A stretch of DNA of 64,000 bases, taken from NCBI RefSeq assembly GCF_900109915.1, contig NZ_FOBU01000001.1:1697004-1761003 (forward strand). The letters are read 5' to 3'. Under the pieces are notes generated by a model. It was not told the DNA's origin and did no database searches. It worked only from the letters and a program-made list of their open reading frames with translations. The position numbers and the translations under genes were made by a program. The stretch comes from Luteibacter sp. UNCMF331Sha3.1 (GTDB lineage: Bacteria > Pseudomonadota > Gammaproteobacteria > Xanthomonadales > Rhodanobacteraceae). Positions 1 through 7,219 of the stretch are shown in pieces. The stretch's first letter is position 1. Every line of letters starts with the position of its first letter.

Positions 1-60
1 TGCCGTCGTGGTCGCGCAGCCTGCCGCGAGCATCGTGCAGGTCAGAATGGCGTAACGCAT
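1..60 (-). CDS. N-terminus of a small putative lipoprotein (runs off the window)
   Basis: Reading leftwards from an ATG at 60, the first 20 codons give MRYAILTCTMLAAGCATTTA. A short hydrophobic stretch ends in LAAGC, which resembles a lipobox with Cys15 as the lipidated residue, although the -3 position is Ala rather than Leu. A textbook ribosome-binding site, AAGGAGG, lies at 66-72 on the same strand, five bases before the ATG, and makes the start convincing. The rest of the gene is outside the window, so the function cannot be judged. Confidence 0.7.
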   Translation of the reverse strand, partial: MRYAILTCTMLAAGCATTTA

Positions 61-110
61 CGGATCCTCCTTCCGGTCGTAGCGTGCGCCGGCACCATGA
101 CCGCCGCGTG

Positions 111-734
111 TCATCGCGTCAGTAGTTGACGCACTCCCAGTGAAACGATGACCGCGCCACACACGCGGTCGATCCACGCCTTGCCTCGACGGTATCGGGC
201 GGCGACGCGTGGCGTGGCGAAGACGACGGCGACAAACCCGTACCAGACCGACGCCACCACGGCGACGACGGCCAGCATGCAGAGGAACGTCGGCACGGTG
301 ACGTGTTGCGGTGCGGCCGCGGAAAACACGGCCGCGAAAAAGGCCATGGCCTTCGGGTTGCCGATGTTGGTGACGACGCCGGCGCGGAAGGCGAGCGCGA
401 GGCTGCCGCGGCCACGACCGGGGACCGGCGCGTCGTCACCGCCAGCTCGCGCATTGACGATCAGGCGGCCACCGAACCAGATGAGGTAAGCCGCGCCGGC
501 AATCTTCACCGCGAGCGCGATCCACGGAAACGCGGCGAACACGATACCGACGCCGAGGATGGCGCAGCTGGCCCAGAACAGATTGACGACGACGGTGCCG
601 CCCACCATGGCGAGCGCTTCGCGCGTAGTGCTGGAAGCCGCCTTGTGCGCGATGCCCACGAAATTCGGCCCCGGGATCACCACGCCCACGACGTAGACGG
701 AAAACACCAGGGCGATGGCGTGCAGGTCGATCAC
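111..734 (-). CDS. LysE/RhtB-family amino-acid exporter
   Basis: A 207-residue integral membrane protein of the usual LysE/RhtB length, with about six hydrophobic segments. The diagnostic N-terminal motif GPNF appears within VVIPGPNF near residue 23, followed by a conserved K-A-A-S stretch. Members export amino acids such as lysine, threonine or homoserine lactones across the inner membrane using the proton gradient; the substrate cannot be read from sequence. The start is GTG at 734, preceded by GGAAG about seven bases upstream. No partner regulator is adjacent; the downstream neighbour is the partial lipoprotein at the window edge. Confidence 0.9.
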   Translation of the reverse strand: MIDLHAIALVFSVYVVGVVIPGPNFVGIAHKAASSTTREALAMVGGTVVVNLFWASCAILGVGIVFAAFPWIALAVKIAGAAYLIWFGGRLIVNARAGGDDAPVPGRGRGSLALAFRAGVVTNIGNPKAMAFFAAVFSAAAPQHVTVPTFLCMLAVVAVVASVWYGFVAVVFATPRVAARYRRGKAWIDRVCGAVIVSLGVRQLLTR

Positions 735-831
735 GAGGCAACTTCCGCAGGGGACATTCCGACTGTACCCGCATTTGCGGATGGATGGCTATACGGCCAT
801 GCCCGGGAAAGATCGGTTGGGGGAAGAACAT

Positions 832-900
832 TGTGGGAGCGGCCTTGGCCGCGATGGGGGCTTGCCGCGAGCACCCATCGCGGCCAAGGCCGCTCCCACA
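832..900. repeat. REP-like inverted pair, class A (GTGGGAGCGGCC core)
   Basis: Two 27-bp arms, 832-858 and 874-900, are perfect inverted copies separated by 15 bases. Each arm begins TGTGGGAGC, contains the inner palindrome GGCCTTGGCC and ends GCGATGGG. The pair sits between the LysE gene and the DUF4126 gene and could form a very stable hairpin. The same core recurs at 13046-13075 and 57978-58051. Confidence 0.9.
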
Positions 901-917
901 GGACTCCCGCGAGGCAT

Positions 918-1376
918 TTACGCCATCGAGACCACCAGAACCGCCAGCACGATCGCCACGATGTCTTCGACGATGGCAGCCGGGGTGTCCTTGCCGAAGG
1001 CGGCAGCCATTTTCGTGCGGAGTGCCGAGCCGCCCCACGTGCCGATGGCGGCACCGACGATACCGGCGATCAGTCCACCGACGAGCATGTCGTGCGCCGC
1101 ACCGATGCAGGCACCGCTCAGGGCCCCGGTGATGAGACGCGTGCCGAACTGGACCGGTATCTTGCGGCTGGGTGTCGTGGGGAGCTTGTCCGTGACGAGC
1201 TCTCCGACCGCGAGGATGCCGAGAATCCACGGTGTCCACGCATAGCCCATGAAGGCCAGCGGTGTGCCGCTGAGAGCGAGGCCGCCGAAGCGGGCGGCGA
1301 AGGCGACCGCGGCGGGTGCCATGAGGGCGCGAAGCCCGGCGACGACACCGATGAGCAGAGCGAGCAGGAGGACCAT
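918..1376 (-). CDS. DUF4126-type integral membrane protein
   Basis: A 152-residue, very hydrophobic protein with an early G-L-R-A-L-M-A-P segment, a central charged loop (around K-L-P-T-T-P-S-R-K), and two glycine-rich helices (GGLIAGIVGAAIGTWGG). This layout matches small DUF4126 membrane proteins, whose function is unknown. The start is ATG at 1376 with a GAGG sequence about nine bases upstream on the same strand. It is flanked on both sides by palindromic repeats and has no obvious operon partner. Confidence 0.7.
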   Translation of the reverse strand: MVLLLALLIGVVAGLRALMAPAAVAFAARFGGLALSGTPLAFMGYAWTPWILGILAVGELVTDKLPTTPSRKIPVQFGTRLITGALSGACIGAAHDMLVGGLIAGIVGAAIGTWGGSALRTKMAAAFGKDTPAAIVEDIVAIVLAVLVVSMA

Positions 1377-1463
1377 GGCGCGTGCACCTCTTCTCGGAAG
1401 GTGACGGCATTAGCGCATGGGGAGAACGTCGATGGCTAGTGCGATCGTGCCGCCACCCCGCCC

Positions 1464-1560
1464 GCAGGAGCACGCCTTGCGCGCGACAGCCTTCGGAGCA
1501 GGAAACAGCGGGACCTGGGCTGCCTCGCGAGAAGCTGTCGCGCGCAAGGCTCGCTCCTGC
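1464..1560. repeat. Long imperfect inverted repeat, class E
   Basis: Arms at 1464-1490 and 1533-1560 are near-complementary: GCAGGAGCACGCCTTGCGCG on the left mirrors CGCGCAAGGCTCGCTCCTGC on the right, and both include a GCGCGACAGC block. The loop is about 42 bases. It has the same GGAGC head as the other palindromes but a different inner sequence. It sits between the 5' end of the DUF4126 gene and the 3' end of the S53 peptidase gene. Confidence 0.8.
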
Positions 1561-1583
1561 CTGGGAAATCGCGTTCGAGAAAG

Positions 1584-1624
1584 CCCGGAGGGAGGGACTT
1601 CAGGGGGCGAGCCCTCCCTCCGGG
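1584..1624 (-). terminator. Terminator of the S53 peptidase gene
   Basis: A 13-bp perfect stem (1584-1596 with 1612-1624, core CCCGGAGGGAGGG) begins five bases beyond the stop codon of the peptidase gene. On the minus strand the stem is followed by CTTTCTCG, a weak pyrimidine tract, so it is a probable intrinsic terminator. Confidence 0.7.
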
Positions 1625-1628
1625 GGTC

Positions 1629-4600
1629 TTACAACGCGGGAGCTATACGACGGCCGCCCTGGAAGCGGTTGGCCGGGATGGTCGCGTTCTTTGCGACGAC
1701 CAGCGGTTCACCCCAGGCATCCGCTACCTGGTACGAGGCGAAGCCGGTCTTCGTGCGCTGCCACTGCACGATGTGATCGTTTGCGTCGCGCCACATGAAG
1801 TCGGCGCGACCGTCGCCGTCGTAGTCGCCGATGCCAGCGAGCGTGAGCCCGGCCGGAATGGCCTCGCTGCCGCGTCCGGAGATACGGAAGCCGTCCATCG
1901 TCCACCACGACAGCTGGCCGTTGGCCGTATTGGTCCAGATGAGGTCGGTGGTCCCATTGCCGTCGATGTCGCCGACGCCGTAGAGCGCTGCACCGGCGTC
2001 GCGATCGCCCAGCGCGCGCTTCACGTAGCCGCCGCCATGGTTGCCGATCCACAGCGCCACGCCGGTACGGTTGGTGGCGGTCCAGACGAGGTCCGTGTAG
2101 CCGTCGCCGTTGACGTCGGCGAGCGTCGGCGTCGCACCGGCGATCCCGTCCACCGGCCACGACTTGCCGACGACGATGATGTCGTTCTGCGTCACCGGGT
2201 CGAGGTCGAGGGCCCACCATGCGATGCGCGACGTCTTCGTGTCGAACCAGACGAGCTTCTGCACGCCGCTGGCGTCGTGGACGCCCACGCCGAGCAGCTT
2301 CCAGTTCGCCGGGATCGGATCGGCCACGGTGAACGTGAAGTAGCCACCGGTAGCGGCCGACACCCAGACGTGCAGGTGGCCGTCGTCGCCGACCATGAGC
2401 AGCTCGCCCGACTTCAGGGAGAGTGCGTTCAGGCCGGGAATCACGTCGCCGTAGGTGACAACGTCGAGGCCCGCGTCGATCGTCTGACCCTGATCGAGCA
2501 GGCTGACCGCACCCTTCATCGCCACCGAATGCAGCACGTGCTTCGTCGGATCGATGTACGCGAAATCGCTGTAACCGTCGCCGGTGAACAGCTGGTTGAG
2601 CGCGAGGTAATCCGCTGGCGCCGAGTACGCGCGGCTGGCCGGCGCGTTCCAGTCCACCACGGCGTCGACGAGGTTCGCCGCGTTGATGGTGCCCAGGCCC
2701 GTCGCCATGCTGTAACCCACGTTCGCCTGCCAGGCGGGCACGAGCGAGTTGGTGGTCGGGTCGCCGCCCCGCACGATGCCGACGATGTTGTTGAGCTTGC
2801 GGCCGGTATCGCAATTGAGCGAACCCGAGCCGCAGGGCTGCACGATGTCGCCTTCGGTCACGTTGTTGAACACGCACTGGTCGCCGATGGTGGCGCCGCT
2901 GCCGGAATTGCATGAGCGGAGCATGTCGGCGTTGGGCGAACCCACCGTGCCGTACTGACGCGCGGCGATGCCGTAGAGCGCAGGAAGCATGTTGCCGTTG
3001 CGGCCGCCCGATGCCTGGTTGATCAGCGCCTGCACGCCCGCCATGGCCGGCGCTGCGAACGACGTGCCACCTGCGGAATTGGCGAAGACGGCATCGGGCT
3101 TGGTGAAGTTGCACGCCGTGCCGCCATTGGCCGCGTCGGACATGCAGAACACCAGGGCGTGACCAAACAGGCCATTCGCGGCGAACAACGACACGTCGGG
3201 CAGGGTGCGCGAAGCGTGGTTGGTCGATCCGGCGATACCGATCTGCGCGACGGGCTGCCCGTAGATCTTGCTGGGCCCGCCGCCGGCGCCAGCCACCAGC
3301 ACGTAATTGAAGCCGGGCCCTGCTTCGTCGTTACACGCCGTGATGCCGTCCTTGTAGCCGAGCAGCGTGTAGAGGTGGCTGCTGGCGCACGTGTTGTTCC
3401 ACGTCATCTCCGGGATGTAGCTGATCGCGGACTGGTAGTAGGGAAGATTGGATTTCGTCCAGTACTTCGCCTGCTCGCCGCGATCGTCGAAGTCCGTGCC
3501 ACCCACGGCCACGGCGGACGGCGACGACGCCAGGCCGTTCACCGCCGCGCCGGAGGTCGACCAGAACAGGGCGCCCTGGTCGCACGCCGTGGAACCCGCG
3601 TCGCCGGAAGCGACGAACACCGACACGCCCTCGGCGGCAGCGGACGACCAGAGCACGTCGGCGAGGAAGGCGCTGGTCGGGTCCGCGGCTTCGCAGGCGC
3701 CATAGCTCAGGTTCCACACCGCCGGCGGCAGGTCGCCGTACGGGCCGGGCTCGAGCAGGCGGAAGCCGGCGGTAAACGCGCCGAACGACCCGCCCTCATC
3801 CGCGCAGCTGGCGAGGATGACGTCGGCATCGGGCGCGGCGGCACCGGCCCACTGCACGTCGAGCGCGGCTTCCGCTTCGTCGCCAGCGAGGCCGGGTGCT
3901 TTACACGCCTCGCCGCGGAACGTGGGGTGCAGGATGCTGAAGCGACCCTTCGCGTCCGCCGGCAGGAACGCCTTGCGGAAGCTCGCCACGTCCTGGGGCT
4001 GGATGTCGCTGCGCCCGAGGATCACCACGGTCTGGCCTGCACCGCGGATGGGCTGCGAGCGCTCCCAGAGGGGCTTCACGTTGTAGACCTGCGCGAAGTC
4101 CGCGGGCACGAGGTCGTACGCGATGTTCGGGTTCGCATTGCCCGGCGGCACGGTGAACCCGGGCTGCTCCGACGGCGCGGTGCTCCACTTGCCGCGCTTC
4201 GCATCCAGGCGGCTCGTGGTGGTGGCCGTATGCTGCGCCACGGGGAAGAAATCGTGCAGCGTCACGGCCTGCACCAGCGGCGCCATCGCGGCCGGCACCA
4301 TCGTCTGCGTGCTGTTGGCGAAGTGGCGAACGCCATCCACGTTGTAACGACGAAGCTCGGTGCCGAAGGCCTTCGCGACGGACGCCGACGGGCCGGAAAA
4401 CACGATGCGCATGCGATCGCCGGACACGCTGCTTACCGTCAGGCCCTGCGATTGCATCCAGCCCTGGATCGCCTTGATGTCGTCGAGCGAGGGCCCGAAA
4501 CGTTCGCCCAGTTCCTTCGCCGTGAGCCAGTGGTGGAAGTCGGGAGAGGCGGGATTCTTCTGCGCGGCGAGGAAGGTGCGGAACGCTTTCTCGCGATCGT

Positions 4601-4868
4601 CGTCGCGCTTGAGCACCATCGTGAGGTTGTCGAGCGTCTCGGCCACGGGCAGCAGGCCTGCGTCGTGCTTCGCGAGGGTGGCCTTCGGTGCCGTATCGGG
4701 AAGGCCGTAGGTCGCGCGCGCGTCGACCTTGCCGGTTATACGCACGGTGGCCTGCGGTTGCAGGGATCGCGCCGCCTGCTGCAGATCCGTCGCGTGGGTC
4801 GATAACGACAGGGCACAGCCCGTCGTCAGGCTCGCGAGCGCGAGCCAGGTATGGTGCCTGCGTGACAT
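1629..4868 (-). CDS. Secreted S53 (sedolisin/pseudomonalisin) serine-carboxyl peptidase with C-terminal FG-GAP repeats
   Basis: The product has 1079 residues when started at ATG 4868, where GGGAG sits seven bases upstream; an in-frame start at 4961 would put 31 non-signal residues first. A signal peptide covers roughly residues 1-30. A pro-kumamolisin activation domain (about 45-190) follows, then the S53 catalytic domain (about 250-640). The catalytic Glu/Asp pair lies in EAALDV, the oxyanion Asp in ASGDAGS, and the nucleophilic Ser in GGTSFAAP. The last 330 residues carry several D-x-N/D-G-D-G calcium-binding FG-GAP/VCBS repeats (DVNGDGYTD, DIDGNGTTD, DYDGDGRAD), probably for adhesion or substrate binding. 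Sedolisins are acid-active endopeptidases released by self-cleavage. The gene is divergent from the one at 5212. Confidence 0.92.
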   Translation of the reverse strand: MSRRHHTWLALASLTTGCALSLSTHATDLQQAARSLQPQATVRITGKVDARATYGLPDTAPKATLAKHDAGLLPVAETLDNLTMVLKRDDDREKAFRTFLAAQKNPASPDFHHWLTAKELGERFGPSLDDIKAIQGWMQSQGLTVSSVSGDRMRIVFSGPSASVAKAFGTELRRYNVDGVRHFANSTQTMVPAAMAPLVQAVTLHDFFPVAQHTATTTSRLDAKRGKWSTAPSEQPGFTVPPGNANPNIAYDLVPADFAQVYNVKPLWERSQPIRGAGQTVVILGRSDIQPQDVASFRKAFLPADAKGRFSILHPTFRGEACKAPGLAGDEAEAALDVQWAGAAAPDADVILASCADEGGSFGAFTAGFRLLEPGPYGDLPPAVWNLSYGACEAADPTSAFLADVLWSSAAAEGVSVFVASGDAGSTACDQGALFWSTSGAAVNGLASSPSAVAVGGTDFDDRGEQAKYWTKSNLPYYQSAISYIPEMTWNNTCASSHLYTLLGYKDGITACNDEAGPGFNYVLVAGAGGGPSKIYGQPVAQIGIAGSTNHASRTLPDVSLFAANGLFGHALVFCMSDAANGGTACNFTKPDAVFANSAGGTSFAAPAMAGVQALINQASGGRNGNMLPALYGIAARQYGTVGSPNADMLRSCNSGSGATIGDQCVFNNVTEGDIVQPCGSGSLNCDTGRKLNNIVGIVRGGDPTTNSLVPAWQANVGYSMATGLGTINAANLVDAVVDWNAPASRAYSAPADYLALNQLFTGDGYSDFAYIDPTKHVLHSVAMKGAVSLLDQGQTIDAGLDVVTYGDVIPGLNALSLKSGELLMVGDDGHLHVWVSAATGGYFTFTVADPIPANWKLLGVGVHDASGVQKLVWFDTKTSRIAWWALDLDPVTQNDIIVVGKSWPVDGIAGATPTLADVNGDGYTDLVWTATNRTGVALWIGNHGGGYVKRALGDRDAGAALYGVGDIDGNGTTDLIWTNTANGQLSWWTMDGFRISGRGSEAIPAGLTLAGIGDYDGDGRADFMWRDANDHIVQWQRTKTGFASYQVADAWGEPLVVAKNATIPANRFQGGRRIAPAL

Positions 4869-5211
4869 GCGGTAACTCCCTTGCGTGAGTGGTGTATCCC
4901 CCACCGAGCTCCCTACTTCGGCCTTCCCCCTAACGGGATCCATCGAGGATCCCAACGCCACTAACCAGGGCGATCAGTGCGGCAACGCTAACCGCCGGCT
5001 CCGCCCATGAACATGACGCGAGTCACATTTGGCCGTCCAAACGCTCGCGCATTGTCTGAATATGTGAACCATCATGCCATGCGTCTCCGTATGGTTCGGG
5101 AGCGGGCCGCCACGGAACTGCAACAATCGGGCGGGAAGATGGCGCGCCCGCCGGGGCCGGTCGACAGGGGGCCGGCCTGGGTTGCGGGCATGTCCCCCCG
5201 GATCCACCCCC
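4869..5211. other. Divergent intergenic region of the S53 peptidase and the 5212 gene
   Basis: A 343-base region holding the 5' ends of two divergent genes. It contains a local AT-richer stretch around 5020-5100 but no hexamer pair that I would defend. An in-frame ATG at 5074 exists for the rightward gene, but the 46 residues it would add are Arg/Gly/Pro-rich and look non-coding. No repeat or small ORF is convincing here. Confidence 0.5.
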
Positions 5212-5739
5212 ATGTCCCAGTCCAGCAAAACCGCGCTTCCCCGCCGCGCGGTCATCCTCATTGGCGCCGTCGTGGTCGCTCTCGCCGCCGTCGCGGCGTA
5301 TGCGACGCTACGTGTGCGTCATGCCGATCAGCCCGGTGCCGCGGATGCGACCGCGTCGAGCGCATCGTCCGATGGCGACAGCTCGGGCGTCGAGATCCTG
5401 CTCGGCCTCGCTCGCGAAGCGACCCGGGAAGGGCGGCTTGTCGCGCCGCAGGGCAACAACGCCTACGAGTATTACCTCAGCGTCATCCAGCTCGAACCCG
5501 AAAACGCCACGGCTCAGGACGCCCTGCGCGAGACGCTGCCCTTCGCCTCGCAGGAGATCGAGCGCCAGATCAACCGGCGCCAGCTGGAAGAGGCACGCCG
5601 CGAGATCGCGCTGCTGCGCGACTTCGATCCCACCAACTACACGCTGATCATCCTGGGCGCCAAGCTCGACGCCCAGCAGCAGGTGGTGACGGCGGAAGAC
5701 GAAGCGCGCGCGGACCAGATCCGTCGCCGTAACGGCTAA
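5212..5739 (+). CDS. Membrane-anchored periplasmic TPR-like protein, function unknown
   Basis: A 175-residue protein starting MSQSSKTALP, chosen because the preceding in-frame sequence is low-quality coding. One transmembrane helix (about residues 14-34, AVILIGAVVVALAAVAAYA) is followed by a periplasmic region. That region has a helix-pair pattern (EGRLVAPQGNNAYEYYLSV, then LEPENATAQDALRE) typical of a tetratricopeptide motif: material is listed as 'units' with length and number of residues before the alanine-rich linkers. A similar block precedes the C-terminal domain in some xanthomonad TonB-like energy transducers, but no TonB C-terminal domain is present here. That family resemblance is from memory and is an inference. 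It is divergent from the S53 peptidase. Confidence 0.7.
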   Translation: MSQSSKTALPRRAVILIGAVVVALAAVAAYATLRVRHADQPGAADATASSASSDGDSSGVEILLGLAREATREGRLVAPQGNNAYEYYLSVIQLEPENATAQDALRETLPFASQEIERQINRRQLEEARREIALLRDFDPTNYTLIILGAKLDAQQQVVTAEDEARADQIRRRNG

Positions 5740-5756
5740 GCCGCATCACCGCTCTG

Positions 5757-5824
5757 GTGGGAGCCAGCCTGCTGGCGATGGGTGCTCGGGGCAAGCACCC
5801 ATTGCCAGCAGGCTGGCTCCCACC
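5757..5824. repeat. REP-like inverted pair, class B (GTGGGAGCCAGC core)
   Basis: Two inverted arms of about 30 bp, each starting GGTGGGAGCCAGCCTGCTGG and ending near GATGGGTGCT, enclose a short loop; the right arm has one substitution (CATTG for CATCG). The pair lies 17 bases after the stop codon of the 5212 gene and may act as its transcript end. Confidence 0.9.
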
Positions 5825-5899
5825 CAATGCTGCGATTCATGTCGCGTAAGAGCTTCCTTGCCGATAATCCCCGGCACCATCAAGGCAAGGAGCCCCACC

Positions 5900-6196
5900 A
5901 TGATCCGCAGCGTTCGCCTCTTTCTCGCCCTCGGCCTCGGCATCGCGACACTGAGCGCCTGCCAGACCGCCCCGGCAGGCCAGCCGAAGCCCGTCGCAGG
6001 TTTCGTCACCGACATGAAGGCCTTCGACGTCTTCATCGCCACGAAGCCCACGGCCGAGCAATTCCATGCGGCCTACCCCGACGTCACCCTGGTCACGCCT
6101 GACATGATGACCACGCGGGAAATGCGCCAGAACAACAGCCGCTACTTCCCGAAGATGGACGCCGACGGCCGCATCGTGGGTGGCTCTTTCCAGTAA
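5900..6196 (+). CDS. Small putative lipoprotein, family unknown
   Basis: A 98-residue protein starting at ATG 5900 with AAGGAG at 5887-5892, seven bases upstream. The N-terminus (MIRSVRLFLALGLG...) ends in the lipobox LSAC, so Cys20 or so should be lipidated. The mature part is small and soluble (AFDVFIATKPTAEQFHAAYP, then a C-terminal YFPKMDADGRIVGG). I do not recognise the family. It converges on the 6201-6536 gene with only four bases between stop codons. Confidence 0.75.
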   Translation: MIRSVRLFLALGLGIATLSACQTAPAGQPKPVAGFVTDMKAFDVFIATKPTAEQFHAAYPDVTLVTPDMMTTREMRQNNSRYFPKMDADGRIVGGSFQ

Positions 6197-6200
6197 GCCC

Positions 6201-6536
6201 TCAGGGTGACGTGATGTGGGTCTTGTCGATGACCTTTCCGTCGGCATCGATATCGACGACCCAGCTTTCCTCGACGATGGAAACCGGGTTGCGGAACCAC
6301 AGCCGCTCGACACATGGCGGATGGCACGCCTCCCATGGCGGAGAGGCGTCGCCAGCGGTGCGCCGCTCGTGAGCAATCCCCATCTTTCCGAGGACGACCG
6401 TCTTCGTATCGCCGGTCGCGACCTTTGCGAATCCGTGGTCGCCCCGCAGGACGAACCAGCTACATGACACCGGCCAGGCAACCAGCAAGCCCACTATCGT
6501 CCAGCAGACGGCCCTCGCGGCGCGCGCTCCGTTCAT
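6201..6536 (-). CDS. Small membrane-anchored protein, possibly BamE/SmpA-like fold
   Basis: An 111-residue protein with start ATG 6536, supported by GAGGAG seven bases upstream; an upstream ATG at 6587 would overlap the promoter of the opposite gene. One N-terminal hydrophobic segment (AVCWTIVGLLVAWPVSCSW) is followed by a soluble domain. The pattern 'GDTKTVVLGKMG ... ESWVVDIDADGKV' recalls the BamE/SmpA pattern 'G.s..eV...lG.P ... W.Y...dGkV', although it carries an extra Cys-Pro-rich loop (ACHPPC). Function not known; the fold suggestion is inference. Divergent from the gamma-carbonic-anhydrase-like gene. Confidence 0.6.
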   Translation of the reverse strand: MNGARAARAVCWTIVGLLVAWPVSCSWFVLRGDHGFAKVATGDTKTVVLGKMGIAHERRTAGDASPPWEACHPPCVERLWFRNPVSIVEESWVVDIDADGKVIDKTHITSP

Positions 6537-6594
6537 CGCCTTGCTCCTCGTCGTCGCCCGGAAAAACGCGGCTCGCGGCCGCGTCATGCCTATC

Positions 6595-6600
6595 TATAAT
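6595..6600 (+). promoter_or_regulatory. -10 box predicting a leaderless mRNA for the 6607 gene
   Basis: A perfect TATAAT hexamer lies six bases before the ATG at 6607. Initiation about 7 nt downstream of the hexamer would start the RNA at or next to the A of the start codon. No clear -35 hexamer and no Shine-Dalgarno sequence are seen, which fits a leaderless transcript. Confidence 0.65.
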
Positions 6601-6606
6601 GCCGGG

Positions 6607-7137
6607 ATGGCAAATATCCGACCGTTCAAAGGCATCCTTCCGCGTCTCGGCGCGCGTGTTTACGTCGACGCCGCGGCGACGGTGATCGGCGACGTCTTGC
6701 TGGGCGACGACGCGTCGATCTGGCCGGGTGCGGTCGCGCGGGGCGATGTTCATCACATCCGCATCGGCGCCCGCAGCAACCTCCAGGACGGCGCGATCAT
6801 CCACGTGACCCACGATGGCCCCTACACGCCGGGCGGGTTCCCGACGATCATCGGCGACGACGTGACCATCGGGCATGGGGCGGTGATTCACGCGTGCACC
6901 ATCGAGGACGGTTGCCTGATCGGCATGCACGCCACCGTGCTGGACGGCGTGGTGGTGAAGAAGAACGGCTTCGTCGGCGCCGGTGCGTTGATCCCGCCCG
7001 GCAAGGTCGTGGGCGAACGGGAGCTCTGGCTGGGCAACCCTGCAAAGATGGTCCGGGTGCTCTCGGACGCCCAGGTCGAGCAGCTCTACTATTCCGCCGC
7101 GAATTACGTGCGGCTCAAGGACGATTATCTCGCCTGA
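6607..7137 (+). CDS. Gamma-carbonic-anhydrase-like hexapeptide protein (YrdA/PaaY type)
   Basis: A 176-residue left-handed beta-helix protein built of hexapeptide repeats (for example VIGDVLLGDDASI, TIIGDDVTIGHGA, CTIEDGCLIGMHA). The metal-binding histidines of the gamma class are visible in HVTH, IGHGAVIHA and MHA. Family members form cytoplasmic trimers; many bind zinc or iron, some hydrate carbon dioxide, and others act on thioesters. The start MANIRPF at 6607 is preferred over 6541, because the TATAAT box lies between the two. It precedes the oligopeptidase A gene by about 80 bases. Confidence 0.9.
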   Translation: MANIRPFKGILPRLGARVYVDAAATVIGDVLLGDDASIWPGAVARGDVHHIRIGARSNLQDGAIIHVTHDGPYTPGGFPTIIGDDVTIGHGAVIHACTIEDGCLIGMHATVLDGVVVKKNGFVGAGALIPPGKVVGERELWLGNPAKMVRVLSDAQVEQLYYSAANYVRLKDDYLA

Positions 7138-7219
7138 CCCCACGGGGCGCGCCATGACACACCGCCGCTTGATTTGGGCCGGGAAGAACACCACGCTGAT
7201 CGCCTGACAGGAGATCCCG

